18,898 nucleotides of DNA from Desulfoplanes sp. GTDB lineage: Bacteria > Desulfobacterota > Desulfovibrionia > Desulfovibrionales > Desulfomicrobiaceae. The position numbers and the translations under genes were made by a program. Position 1 is the stretch's first letter, and each line of letters starts with the position of its first letter. A model generated the notes under the pieces. The model was not told the DNA's origin. It saw nothing but the letters and a program-made list of their open reading frames with translations, and ran no database searches. Below, piece by piece: positions 7,291 to 15,419 of the stretch. The DNA lies in NCBI GenBank assembly GCA_028708105.1, contig JAQVZR010000005.1, positions 1 through 18,898 of the forward strand, in the 5' to 3' direction.

Positions 7291-7908
7291 ATGCATGAAT
7301 TTTTAGCGGTGACGTTATTCATGTTCCTGGCAGCCATGGCCCCAGGGGCTGATTTTGCTCTGGTGGTCCGTAATTCCCTTATCTATTCCCGCCGGGCCGC
7401 CTGTTATACGGCCCTTGGGATTGGAGCTGGGCTGGGAGTGCATACGACCTATAGCGTGCTTGGACTGGCCATGATTATTGCCGGGTCCGCAACATTGTTT
7501 GCCGTGATCAAGTATGCAGGGGCAGGCTATCTTTGTTATCTGGGGGTACGTAGCTTTATGCAGGGAGGAGGCCCCGAATCCTTGGATATGGCCGGGAGTG
7601 CAGAAAATATCGGGGCATTGCGGGCCTTCCGGCAGGGTTTTCTGTGCAATGTTCTCAATCCAAAGGCCCCACTGATTTATATTGCCTTTTACAGCGTTGT
7701 CCTCCCGGCCAACACGGGACTCATAGCCAAGGCCTTGTATGGTGCCGAATTCATGATTGTTGTGGGAGGATGGTTTGTTTTGCTGGCCTGCGCCATTTCA
7801 CATCACGCGGTTAAACGTGGGCTTGGACGTGTGCAAAAGGTGCTGACCAAAGTGCTTGGAGGGATGATGTTCTATTTTGGCATCCGCCTGGCCTTGGCCG
7901 AGGGGTAA
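7291..7908 (+). CDS. LysE family translocator (amino-acid/metabolite exporter)
   Basis: A 205-aa inner-membrane protein, the usual LysE/RhtB length. The N-terminus MHEFLAVTLFMFLAAMAPGAD holds the family's proline-glycine-aspartate signature at the end of TM1. Further family features are NSLIYSRRAACYTALGIGAG, the KYAGAGYLCYLGVRSF block and the FLCNVLNPKAPLIYIAFY segment. About six hydrophobic helices are visible. The start was set at ATG 7291 because GGAGAG lies 4 nt upstream and the protein then aligns with the family; the frame is open 57 bp further upstream but that part is not family-like. It is isolated on the plus strand and converges on the nitroreductase gene. Substrate unknown. Confidence 0.9.
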   Translation: MHEFLAVTLFMFLAAMAPGADFALVVRNSLIYSRRAACYTALGIGAGLGVHTTYSVLGLAMIIAGSATLFAVIKYAGAGYLCYLGVRSFMQGGGPESLDMAGSAENIGALRAFRQGFLCNVLNPKAPLIYIAFYSVVLPANTGLIAKALYGAEFMIVVGGWFVLLACAISHHAVKRGLGRVQKVLTKVLGGMMFYFGIRLALAEG

Positions 7909-7932
7909 ATGTACCCCCCGGATATCTTGATT
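7902..7932. terminator. Possible weak terminator between convergent genes
   Basis: GGGGTA (7902-7907) pairs with TACCCC (7912-7917) around a 4-nt loop, overlapping the LysE-family stop codon. A T-rich tract follows after about 12 bp. The stem is short and the T-run is not adjacent, so this is only a tentative call for the 28-bp gap between convergent genes. Confidence 0.3.
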
Positions 7933-7936
7933 TTTT

Positions 7937-8761
7937 CTATGTTTTCCACGTTACTCGGTTCACATTGGCCGGACCACGCTGGACGGTTCGGCGATAGGTT
8001 ACCGAGGGAATGCCAAAGAGCATGGCATAGCCGATCTGATGATCCTCGGGGATGTTCAGCCGGACGCGGATGTCCGGGAAAATGGTTTTGATGCACCAGG
8101 TGAGCATGCCGTCCCACAAAGTTCCCAGACCCATGGCCTGGGCCATCAATTCAAAATAGGAAAGGGCGATGTGGGTGTCCTGCACGGGGCAGGGAGCTGA
8201 TCGGGGAGCCGAGGCCACCAGAAAATGGGGGGCTCCCCGGAAAATGATATCCTGGTTTTTTTTCTTCCACATTTTGGTGGCCTGCATAAGATATTTTTTG
8301 GTGAAATCGCTTGGGGCATCATCGGCCTTGGTTTGTGCAATGCGCGCATATATTTCTTCGCGCAGGGCAAGGACCGCATCGCGTTTGTCCATCACCGTCA
8401 GCAGCACCTGCTGGGCATTAACCCCTGTGGGTGCATGCCGGACAATGTCCAGAAGATAATCGATGACGGCCGGGGGCACATTTTCTTCCTTGTAGGCACG
8501 TACGGACCGGCGTCCTTGGATAAGATTGGCCAGTTTTTCCGGGTCCGGAAGATTGCCCTTGAGCAGGGTGCAATGGTCCGGATCAACACCCAAAATGGAG
8601 AGGGCACCTGTGGGGCAGATGGCCAGACAATGCTGGCAGCGGATGCAGCGTTGGGCACCGGTTAACCGTGGCACTTTGCCCATGGTGATGGCACCCACTG
8701 GACAATCCTGGACGCATAGTCCGCATGAAATGCACCGTTCTGTATCAATGGTAAATTGCAT
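7937..8761 (-). CDS. Ferredoxin-nitroreductase fusion (two [4Fe-4S] clusters plus FMN nitroreductase domain)
   Basis: A 274-aa cytoplasmic flavoprotein. The N-terminus is a bacterial-type 2[4Fe-4S] ferredoxin with Cys10/13/16/20 (CISCGLCVQDCP) and Cys39/42/45/49 (CIRCQHCLAICP). From about residue 80 a nitroreductase domain begins with RRSVRAYKEENVPP, followed by RHAPTGVNAQQ and the AQAMGLGTLWDGM segment typical of FMN-binding nitroreductases. Such fusions are common in strict anaerobes and pass electrons from ferredoxin to flavin-linked reduction of unknown substrates. SD AAGGAA is well placed. MITE-like copy 3 lies only 23 bp upstream of the ATG, so any promoter must be within or beyond the element. 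Confidence 0.93.
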   Translation of the reverse strand: MQFTIDTERCISCGLCVQDCPVGAITMGKVPRLTGAQRCIRCQHCLAICPTGALSILGVDPDHCTLLKGNLPDPEKLANLIQGRRSVRAYKEENVPPAVIDYLLDIVRHAPTGVNAQQVLLTVMDKRDAVLALREEIYARIAQTKADDAPSDFTKKYLMQATKMWKKKNQDIIFRGAPHFLVASAPRSAPCPVQDTHIALSYFELMAQAMGLGTLWDGMLTWCIKTIFPDIRVRLNIPEDHQIGYAMLFGIPSVTYRRTVQRGPANVNRVTWKT

Positions 8762-8784
8762 CCAATTCCTTTTTTTTGTTATGC

Positions 8785-8974
8785 TAAACCAAACCCAGTT
8801 TCAGACCCATAGTTTTCGAACAGGTTCTCGCTGTTCAATCCTTTTTTCACCGCGAAGGGCGCGAAGGGTGAAGGATCTGGGATAAATTGAGCCTTGTTTT
8901 ATTGCCTTTCTTCGTTTTTCTTAGCGTTCTTCGCGGTGAAAAAAAACTCCACTCCTCAAACGTGGTTTGGTTTA
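8785..8974 (+). repeat. MITE-like element, copy 3 (190 bp, internally deleted)
   Basis: It has the same ends (TAAACC at 8785, GGTTTA ending at 8974) and orientation as copies 1 and 2, but is the most diverged. A 9-bp block (ACGAAGGAA in the other copies) is missing from the left arm. The GAACAG/CTGTTC stem is kept while its loop changes from GTTATCA to GTTCTCG, which suggests the stem matters. It lies between the stop of the CxxC membrane protein and the start of the ferredoxin-nitroreductase, both on the minus strand. Confidence 0.88.
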
Positions 8975-9020
8975 GGCGCGGGTTGCCGAGCAGACGCTCA
9001 ACGTTCCCAGAATAAAAAAC

Positions 9021-10052
9021 TTATGTTTGTTGGATTGTTTGGTCATCTTTACGCTTTTCTTCAGATTTTTGATGGTTTTTTTTGTTATAAATTTCAGGAT
9101 ACAGCCGTCTTGCACACTCGGGGCAGATGCCGTGGCTGAATTGGGCTTCGGAGTGGGTATGGATATATTCTTCTATCTGTTCCCAATATCCCTCGTCATT
9201 GCGGATTTTTTTACAGGAAGCGCAGATGGGCAGAAGTCCTCGTAATTGTTTCACGTTTCCCAGAGCCTTTTCAAGCGTATCCTTGGTAGCGATGAGGGTT
9301 TTGTTCAGATGCTCCAATTCCTGATTTTTCTGCTGAAGCCGCAGCTCGGACTCTTTGTGCTCCATAATTTCCAGCGTAAGTTGTGCGTTGAGTTCTTCTG
9401 CCCTGAGTTTTTCTTGTGAAAGAATGATGTTGAGTTTTTTGTTTTTGTTGCCCGTCCGCAGGACATTTTCCCCGGCGTTATGCATCATTGTGCCGGACTT
9501 GAAGAGGATGATGACAAACAATATTCCCAGGAGCCCGATAACCGTGAAGATCAATCCGGAGTCTATGATTAATCTGGCCACGAGGATGGGCATGGGGAGA
9601 ATGAGAAATGGAATATAGGAGGGTTTCCATGAAGAATAGAGGGCTACGGCCGAAGCACTTATGGATGTAATGCATATGCCTAGAAGTAATTGATGGGTCG
9701 GGTGGTTTGCAGGCCATAGGATCATGACAGAGAAGCTCCACATAACGGCTACGGCAACGGAGCCCAGGGCATGACGATCAGCCCATTGGAAGATATCGTT
9801 TTCTGATGGTTGTCTGGTCTGGAAAGCGGCAAGGGTGGAGTAGCGTGCACAACCGATGACAAGAAAAATGCCCATCCATACAAGAATTTTCGTATGGGAA
9901 ACGACATTCCAGAGTATGATGCAGACTCCCGTCGCAACAAACAGGATGCCGAAAAGTCCTATCCAGGATTGTTTGTATATTTGTTGGATCTGGCTCTGGA
10001 GGATGATTAAATTGGTTTCCGCACCTTCTTTTTTTCCCCAGTGTTCGTTCAT
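9021..10052 (-). CDS. Six-helix membrane protein with coiled coil and C-terminal double-CxxC domain
   Basis: A 343-aa protein. About six hydrophobic helices occupy roughly 31-185, forming a membrane module like the N-terminal parts of some diguanylate cyclases. A coiled coil spans about 203-265. A compact C-terminal module follows: LPICASCKKIRNDEGYW with Cys277/Cys280, then FSHGICPECARRLYPE with Cys310/Cys313. This module is familiar at the end of PAS, receiver and kinase proteins of Deltaproteobacteria, where its role is undefined; metal or redox binding by the four Cys is an inference. No kinase, GGDEF, EAL or methyl-accepting domain is present, so no catalytic output is visible. SD GGGGGA lies 6 nt before the ATG. 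The gene is divergent from the tandem-sensor GGDEF gene. Confidence 0.8.
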   Translation of the reverse strand: MNEHWGKKEGAETNLIILQSQIQQIYKQSWIGLFGILFVATGVCIILWNVVSHTKILVWMGIFLVIGCARYSTLAAFQTRQPSENDIFQWADRHALGSVAVAVMWSFSVMILWPANHPTHQLLLGICITSISASAVALYSSWKPSYIPFLILPMPILVARLIIDSGLIFTVIGLLGILFVIILFKSGTMMHNAGENVLRTGNKNKKLNIILSQEKLRAEELNAQLTLEIMEHKESELRLQQKNQELEHLNKTLIATKDTLEKALGNVKQLRGLLPICASCKKIRNDEGYWEQIEEYIHTHSEAQFSHGICPECARRLYPEIYNKKNHQKSEEKRKDDQTIQQT

Positions 10053-10361
10053 ATGAGATCCCCCTTGGTGGAGTGGTGTTCACTATGGCGATATGAACGG
10101 GAATGTGATGACGTTGCCTGTGTTATACCATTTTTTGTATGCCAAAGAATAGGGGTAGTCCATGGGCTGCTACCAAAAAAAAATTATCGGGTACGCATGG
10201 AATGAGAGTGCGGGAATGCTTTTTTCGCAGGAATATTGTTGGTTGGTTGATAATGTATTCTCGCAGGACTTGTCTTGCTCATCGTATTGACATAGGGCCA
10301 AGAAGAACAGTTGAGTGACCATATTTGTGTGACAACCGGTTGGGGAGATTTTTGACGTCTG
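10053..10361. promoter_or_regulatory. 309-bp intergenic region between divergent signalling genes
   Basis: It holds no convincing gene. It must contain the promoters of both flanking genes, which start at 10052 (minus) and 10362 (plus). A TTGACA at 10287-10292 is a good -35 match but has no -10 at 16-18 bp; GATAAT occurs at 10249-10254 without a partner. No riboswitch-like fold or strong operator palindrome was recognised. Confidence 0.4.
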
Positions 10362-12902
10362 ATGAGATATTTTTCTGTACGGATTCTTTTTTTCTCCATG
10401 CTGTATTGCTGTTGTTGCATTGCCCAGAACGCGTTTGCCGTTCCGCATATTCTTGTTCTCAATTCCTATCATAGCGGGTATACGTGGTCTGATGATATCC
10501 TTTCCGCCATCAAGGATGGAATCCTTGGAGTATATCCCGATGCGGTCCTGGATGTGGAATATATGGATTCCAAGAGGTATCCTGGGGAGGCATATCGTCG
10601 GAGCCTTGTACGTTTGTATGGTCAGAAATTCAGACATCAACGGTTTGATCTTGTTTTTGTCACGGACGATAGCGCTTTTCAGCTGGCCATGACCCACGGG
10701 GCTTCATTGTTTCAGGATGCCCCGATCATATTTTGCGGCGTAAATTATTTTCAGCCCGACATGATTCCCTCGGGTGCCCGCATCACCGGCGTGGTGGAGT
10801 CCTACGATATAGGACGGACCCTCACGCTGGCCCTTGCCGTACAGCCGTATATCAAGCGGGTTGTGGTCATCAATGACAAAACGCTTACCGGACGATCCAT
10901 ACGCAAAACACTGAACAACGCCATGGCGGCATTTCCCACCCTTTCCTTTGAGATCCTTCCCGACTTTCCGCTGGATGATTTGGAAGCGTTCGTTTCAGAC
11001 CTTGCCAGGGATACCATCGTGCTTTTTTTGGTTTATTTTCGGGATAATCAGGAAAAATATTATGAGCCCTCGAAGACTGTCCGTTCTCTTGCCGAGAAAA
11101 GCAGTGTCCCCCTCTATGGTGTTTGGGATTTTTATATGGGGCAGGGCCTCATGGGGGGCATGGTTGCCAGCGGGTATCTCCAGGGAGAAACCGTCGCCAA
11201 TCTGGGGCTACAGGTTTTGGCAGGGAAAGATATTGCGGATATCCCCGTGGTCTATTCCGGAGTTTCGGAAACTATATTCGATTATCGCCAGCTTGCAAAG
11301 CATGAGATAGCTTTATCTCGGCTTCCTGCCTCCTTGAAAATTTTGAATCGACCCTATGGAGATCATAAGAATGTACTCATTTTGCATTCGTACAATCCGG
11401 AATTGGAATGGACTGCACGGATTCACGATGGAATATTCCGGACATTGAAAGAATATGATCCGGAGATGCATATCTTTACCGAATACATGGATACCAAACG
11501 TCACTGGGGGGCGTCGTATCTTCATGAGCTTATTACTCTGTATCAGATGAAATATCACGCTCATGATCTGGATCTGATCATATGTTCCGACGATAATGCG
11601 TATAACTTTGCGAGCCGGTATCGGAAAAAACTGTTCGGTGATATCCCCTTGGTGTTTTGTGCGGTGAATTCTCTGGATGTACTCACTGCACGCCTTGAAA
11701 AAAGTACGGGGGTACTGGAATCCTACGATATAAAGGCCACCCTGGAGGTTGCCTTTAAACTGTATCCCGGAATCCGAAAGGTGTTGGTGATCAATGATGT
11801 TACCACCACGGGCAAGGCCAATATTGAAAGACTTGAAAAGATCCTGCCTACACTCAGCGTAAAACCGGACATGGAATATCTGCAGGACTGCTCCATGGCT
11901 GACGTACTGGAGCGGGTGGCAACCCTTGAAGACGATACTGTTATTTTGTTGTTTGCTTTTTTGCGGGATCATAACAACCGGTTTTTTTCCTCTAAGGAAA
12001 GTTGCCGGATGATATGCTCCAAAAGCCGTCGTCCTGTGTTCGCTGTCTGGGATTTTTATCTTGGGGAAGGGATTGTTGGTGGTATGTTGACCTCCGGGGT
12101 TATGCAGGGAAAGGAGGCTGCACGGTTGGCTCTTGAAATACTGGAAGGCCAAGATCCGGAGTCGCTGCCCATATCCACCCGTGGTTCAAATACATATATG
12201 TTTGATGACAATGTCTTGAGAAAGTACCATCTGAACAAGGAGCTGCTTCCAGCGTCAAGCACAGTGATCAACAAACAGGAATTATCCCGGGGGCAATACC
12301 GGCTGGCATTTGGGTTCACTCTTGTTTTATTGGCTGTTTTTATTGTGCTGGTCGGTGGATTGGGGTGGAAAAACTGCGAACATAAGCGTCGGCAGAAGGA
12401 GCTGGAAAAGGAAGCCTTGACCGATCCCCTGACCGGGGCCTTGAACCGTCGCTCCTGTTTGCAATGTATTGATATGCAGATTGTTGCTTCCAAAATGAGC
12501 GGCAAAGGGTTTTCCATGTGCTATGTGGATCTTGATGACCTCAAGCACGTCAATGATAGCTTTGGACATTACGAGGGAGACCGGTATATTCTGCTGGTTT
12601 CCGATATGATCCAGCAGAATATCAGGAATACGGACGCACTGTGCAGGATCGGGGGCGATGAGTTCATCGTTGTTTTTCCCTCCTGTGCCTTGGCGGATGC
12701 CCGGAATATTTGGGACAAAATCCAGACAAAGATTATTGCTCTGAATGATTCGGCTCGGTATGCTTATCATATAAGTGTCAGTGTGGGCTTTACGTTTTTT
12801 GAGGTCAGTGATCCGAAAACAGCTGCGGAACTGATCGCAGTGGCTGATACGAACATGTATCAGGGTAAAATGGAAACCCGACGGGATACGAACGGGCGGT
12901 GA
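10362..12902 (+). CDS. Tandem ABC_sub_bind (periplasmic) diguanylate cyclase with one TM helix and GGDEF domain
   Basis: An 846-aa protein. A signal peptide at about 1-26 contains four consecutive Cys. Two homologous periplasmic domains follow (about 29-325 and 337-630), each with the ABC_sub_bind (DUF534) order: YMD(S/T)KR, ESYDI, VINDxTxTG and VWDFYxGxGxxGGMxxSGxxQG. A single TM helix lies at about 648-667, followed by a GGDEF domain from about 685. The active site GGDEF is intact (764-768) and the inhibitory RxxD (755-758, RNTD) is 5 residues upstream, so an active, feedback-inhibited c-di-GMP synthase is expected. An in-frame TGA at 10353 limits the start to ATG 10362; the SD (GGGGAG) is rather distant at 14 nt. 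The ligand is unknown. A large minus-strand open frame inside is a shadow. Confidence 0.93.
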   Translation: MRYFSVRILFFSMLYCCCCIAQNAFAVPHILVLNSYHSGYTWSDDILSAIKDGILGVYPDAVLDVEYMDSKRYPGEAYRRSLVRLYGQKFRHQRFDLVFVTDDSAFQLAMTHGASLFQDAPIIFCGVNYFQPDMIPSGARITGVVESYDIGRTLTLALAVQPYIKRVVVINDKTLTGRSIRKTLNNAMAAFPTLSFEILPDFPLDDLEAFVSDLARDTIVLFLVYFRDNQEKYYEPSKTVRSLAEKSSVPLYGVWDFYMGQGLMGGMVASGYLQGETVANLGLQVLAGKDIADIPVVYSGVSETIFDYRQLAKHEIALSRLPASLKILNRPYGDHKNVLILHSYNPELEWTARIHDGIFRTLKEYDPEMHIFTEYMDTKRHWGASYLHELITLYQMKYHAHDLDLIICSDDNAYNFASRYRKKLFGDIPLVFCAVNSLDVLTARLEKSTGVLESYDIKATLEVAFKLYPGIRKVLVINDVTTTGKANIERLEKILPTLSVKPDMEYLQDCSMADVLERVATLEDDTVILLFAFLRDHNNRFFSSKESCRMICSKSRRPVFAVWDFYLGEGIVGGMLTSGVMQGKEAARLALEILEGQDPESLPISTRGSNTYMFDDNVLRKYHLNKELLPASSTVINKQELSRGQYRLAFGFTLVLLAVFIVLVGGLGWKNCEHKRRQKELEKEALTDPLTGALNRRSCLQCIDMQIVASKMSGKGFSMCYVDLDDLKHVNDSFGHYEGDRYILLVSDMIQQNIRNTDALCRIGGDEFIVVFPSCALADARNIWDKIQTKIIALNDSARYAYHISVSVGFTFFEVSDPKTAAELIAVADTNMYQGKMETRRDTNGR

Positions 12903-13011
12903 ACAATCTGAGCCCTGTGAAATTTTCATTTGCCTTTGCGGTTTTGCTTGACGTAGAGACTCCGCCTGGAGCGGGACGGATTGAAAAAATTCATAATTAG
13001 GAGCGTAAACG

Positions 13012-14130
13012 ATGTTGAAGATCGGTTTTGTCGGATGGCGCGGGATGGTCGGCTCGGTGCTCATGGGCAGGATGCTGGAGGAGAAGGATTTCTCGGGATT
13101 CGAGCCCCTGTTTTTTACCACCTCTCAGGCCGGACAGGCCGGACCGGATGTGGGAATTGACGTGCCTCCCCTGGCCGATGCCTTTGATTATGCACTGCTT
13201 ACGAGTATGGATGTCATTGTTTCCTGTCAGGGCGGGGCATATACGGAGAAATGTCATCCCCAACTCCGCAAACTGGGATGGCAGGGGTATTGGATCGATG
13301 CCGCTTCCACCCTGCGTATGGCCACGAACAGCGTGATCGTCCTTGATCCGGTCAACCGAAAGGTAATCGACCACGCTCTTGATGCCGGAATCAAGGATTT
13401 TATAGGGGGCAACTGCACGGTTTCTCTGATGCTCATGGCCCTTGGGGGACTCTTTGAAAATAATCTGGTGGAATGGATGACCTCCATGACCTACCAGGCC
13501 GCATCCGGGGCCGGGGCCAAAAACATGCGCGAACTGGTAAACCAGATGCGGGTTATCGGTACCGAATCCGCAGCCATTCTGGATAATCCGGCCGCAGCCA
13601 TTGGCGAACTGGACCGCAAGGTCATTTCCACCATGCGTGACGCTTCCTTCCCCACGGACAATTTTGGCGCAGCTCTGGCCGGCAGCGTGATCCCCTGGAT
13701 CGACCGGCCTCTGGAAAGCGGCCAGACCCGGGAAGAGTGGAAAGGTTTTGTGGAGACCAACAAGATTCTGGGACGATCAGATCGTCCCGTACCCATCGAT
13801 GGCCTGTGCGTGCGTATCGGGGCCATGCGCTGTCACAGCCAGGCTTTTACCATCAAGCTGAATAAAGACATTCCCGTTCCAGAGATCGAAGCCATGCTCG
13901 CGGCCCACAACGACTGGGTCCGCGTCATCCCTAATGAAAAGGAGATCTCCATGCAGGAACTGACTCCGGCCCGGGTGACAGGAACGTTGGACGTCCCCGT
14001 GGGCAGAATCCACAAAATGAATATGGGACCAAAATATTTGACCGCTTTTTCCGTAGGCGACCAGCTCCTGTGGGGGGCTGCCGAACCCCTGCGCCGGATG
14101 CTTCAGATTTTGCTGGAGCGGCTGGGGTAG
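13012..14130 (+). CDS. asd: Aspartate-semialdehyde dehydrogenase
   Basis: A 372-aa enzyme that reduces beta-aspartyl phosphate to aspartate semialdehyde with NADPH, the branch point to lysine/diaminopimelate, threonine and methionine. The NADP-binding loop [11 protein letters not shown] is at 5-15. The catalytic Cys135 sits in GGNCTVSLM, and the substrate region includes [12 protein letters not shown]. Length and the WRGMVGS form match the gamma-proteobacterial (E. coli-like) type rather than the shorter Gram-positive type. SD AGGAGC lies 7 nt before the ATG. It stands alone, about 110 bp after the GGDEF gene, and is followed by a strong terminator. Confidence 0.97.
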   Translation: MLKIGFVGWRGMVGSVLMGRMLEEKDFSGFEPLFFTTSQAGQAGPDVGIDVPPLADAFDYALLTSMDVIVSCQGGAYTEKCHPQLRKLGWQGYWIDAASTLRMATNSVIVLDPVNRKVIDHALDAGIKDFIGGNCTVSLMLMALGGLFENNLVEWMTSMTYQAASGAGAKNMRELVNQMRVIGTESAAILDNPAAAIGELDRKVISTMRDASFPTDNFGAALAGSVIPWIDRPLESGQTREEWKGFVETNKILGRSDRPVPIDGLCVRIGAMRCHSQAFTIKLNKDIPVPEIEAMLAAHNDWVRVIPNEKEISMQELTPARVTGTLDVPVGRIHKMNMGPKYLTAFSVGDQLLWGAAEPLRRMLQILLERLG

Positions 14131-14170
14131 AAGAATCTTCGTCCCAATTTTTTTTGTACGCGTATCATCG

Positions 14171-14207
14171 AAAAAGGCGGTCAGGATGTAAATCTGGCCG
14201 CCTTTTT
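14171..14207. terminator. Rho-independent terminator after asd
   Basis: GGCGGTCAG (14176-14184) pairs over 9 bp (one G-T) with CTGGCCGCC (14194-14202) around a 9-nt loop. It is flanked by AAAAA on the left and TTTTT on the right, so it can act in both directions. It lies 40 bp after the asd stop and before the convergent AbiEii-like gene. Confidence 0.9.
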
Positions 14208-14327
14208 CATGGGAATCCAAACTCTTTTGTACGCTGGTTGCAAAGAAGATACTCAGGATCACCAAATGTGAGCAAATAACTATGCAAGTCATTGAAGATG
14301 GCTGCTCAAGTTATGGAGCGTTGCACG

Positions 14328-15041
14328 TCATCGCGGAGTTGATACGGGATCTTTTTGACCGGTTTCAGAATGCAGGGAGTTGGGAATACCTTTTAGAATA
14401 TCATGGATCACGGAAGCGAGTTGTGCCTGGAACCATTCGGGTGAAGGCTTGGGACCGATCCATGCGATGTCCTCAAGTGTGTGCAAGGGAAATGTATCGA
14501 GAATATCCGCCACAGATATGGGATCGACCCACATGTCCTTGCAAACGGCATTGGCCATGATGTTGGCCCAGTCAAAGGAAGCGTGTCTACTTATAAACAC
14601 GATATCTACGACATCCTTGGGTTCTGAGCGGCTCAGCGCTGTAATTTTGTTGGAAAGAATATTTTCTAGGGTATCGGTGCGTTTGAAAAGGGGGGTCAGT
14701 ACAGGTATGCCGGAGCGGAATGGGACGTCGTCGACGAAATCTATTTTTAATGCGAAATCGTCTCCCGGTATCTGCATCCGGACAAACCCTGCATCGGCCA
14801 CGGCAACTTTCGGAGGGAGATGATTGTTCGTCAACGTTTTCAGGATCAGCTCAACGTCCTGCTTGAACGTGCTGCTCTGGTTCACAAAAAAATCAAGATC
14901 ATCAGAATAGCGATGGTGCAGATATGCGCGGCTCAGAGCTGTGCCCCCCGTCAGATAGAAACCCACGGGCAGGGGGGAGATGATTTTAAGGACGGTGTCC
15001 TGCAGAGGATACAGCATATTTTGATAGTAGTCGGCGTGCAT
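14328..15041 (-). CDS. AbiEii/AbiGii-type nucleotidyltransferase (probable toxin)
   Basis: A 237-aa member of the AbiEii-like nucleotidyltransferase superfamily. Motif I is FYLTGGTALSRAYL (29-41) with RYSDDLDFF (44-52) giving the paired Asp of the active site. LKIDFVDD (98-105) provides the next acidic residue, and NKITALSRSEPKDVVDI (131-147) the Lys/Asp motifs typical of this family. The frame is open another 68 codons upstream, but that part overlaps the partner gene and is not family-like. The ATG at 15041 gives the usual length and has AGGAA about 12 nt upstream. The gene overlaps its upstream neighbour by 56 bp, as expected for a translationally coupled toxin-antitoxin unit. Family members inhibit growth by modifying tRNA or similar targets; that activity is inferred here. 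Confidence 0.88.
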   Translation of the reverse strand: MHADYYQNMLYPLQDTVLKIISPLPVGFYLTGGTALSRAYLHHRYSDDLDFFVNQSSTFKQDVELILKTLTNNHLPPKVAVADAGFVRMQIPGDDFALKIDFVDDVPFRSGIPVLTPLFKRTDTLENILSNKITALSRSEPKDVVDIVFISRHASFDWANIMANAVCKDMWVDPISVADILDTFPLHTLEDIAWIGPKPSPEWFQAQLASVIHDILKGIPNSLHSETGQKDPVSTPR

Positions 15042-15297
15042 GGGTATAGTATTTCCTGCGTTGCGGAGGAAAAAGTCTGGCAATGGTTTGGTCGGATAGG
15101 GCTCGCATGAGTTCATCACACCCCAGAAGAGAGACCAGTTCGTACCAGGAGAGAGAGCCAAGTGCCCTGATGAGCATCCGTTCGTCGTGCAATATCTGTT
15201 TCGGGTTATCGAGAATTTTGCGGACGCCATCCCTCCGTTTTTCAATAGGCATATCCCAAAGCATAGTTTGGATGCTTGTTGTCAGATCCCTGTTCAT
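14986..15297 (-). CDS. Small uncharacterised protein, probable antitoxin partner of the AbiEii-like gene
   Basis: A 103-aa basic, helical protein with the segment ALGSLSWYELVSLLGCDELM and a basic C-terminal part (RLFPPQRRKYYTHARRLL). It is not a recognisable HTH AbiEi antitoxin; I know no named domain for it. Its stop lies 56 bp inside the nucleotidyltransferase gene, so it is the first cistron of a two-gene unit, in the antitoxin position. The start was set at the second ATG (15297) because AAGGA lies 8 nt upstream; the first ATG (15303, two codons longer) is too close to the SD. It is divergent from the arsR-like gene, sharing an AT-rich 122-bp region. Confidence 0.75.
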   Translation of the reverse strand: MNRDLTTSIQTMLWDMPIEKRRDGVRKILDNPKQILHDERMLIRALGSLSWYELVSLLGCDELMRALSDQTIARLFPPQRRKYYTHARRLLSKYAVSSAGHRP

Positions 15298-15365
15298 GGT
15301 CATTTTCCTTTACATATATTTTGATCTTTTTCCATGAAAAGTCCAGTGGATGAGTCTCAATTTTC

Positions 15366-15394
15366 TTGACCTATTAGATTAATTTATATATTAC
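15366..15394 (+). promoter_or_regulatory. Candidate promoter of the arsR-rhodanese-TSUP operon
   Basis: TTGACC at 15366-15371 is followed after 17 bp by TATTAC (15389-15394); an alternative -10, TATATT, lies at 15387-15392. The region up to the SD is very AT-rich, as ArsR-family operators often are, but I could not define a clean palindrome. Self-repression by the downstream ArsR protein is expected from the family, not shown. Confidence 0.45.
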
Positions 15395-15419
15395 TATTTA
15401 GCAATACGGAGATATGGGC

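Noticed and set aside
8398..8665. Plus- and minus-strand open frames over the nitroreductase gene
   Set aside because: Alternative frames of a gene with intact ferredoxin cysteines and nitroreductase motifs.
11313..12152. 279-codon minus-strand open frame
   Set aside because: Lies entirely opposite the tandem ABC_sub_bind GGDEF gene, which has clear domains; the reverse frame has no family features.
12327..13121. 264-codon minus-strand open frame
   Set aside because: Covers the GGDEF domain, an intergenic region and the start of asd on the opposite strand; a shadow of real genes.
15042..15245. N-terminal extension of the AbiEii-like gene
   Set aside because: The 68 extra codons overlap the partner gene in another frame and do not resemble the family; ATG 15041 fits length and SD.
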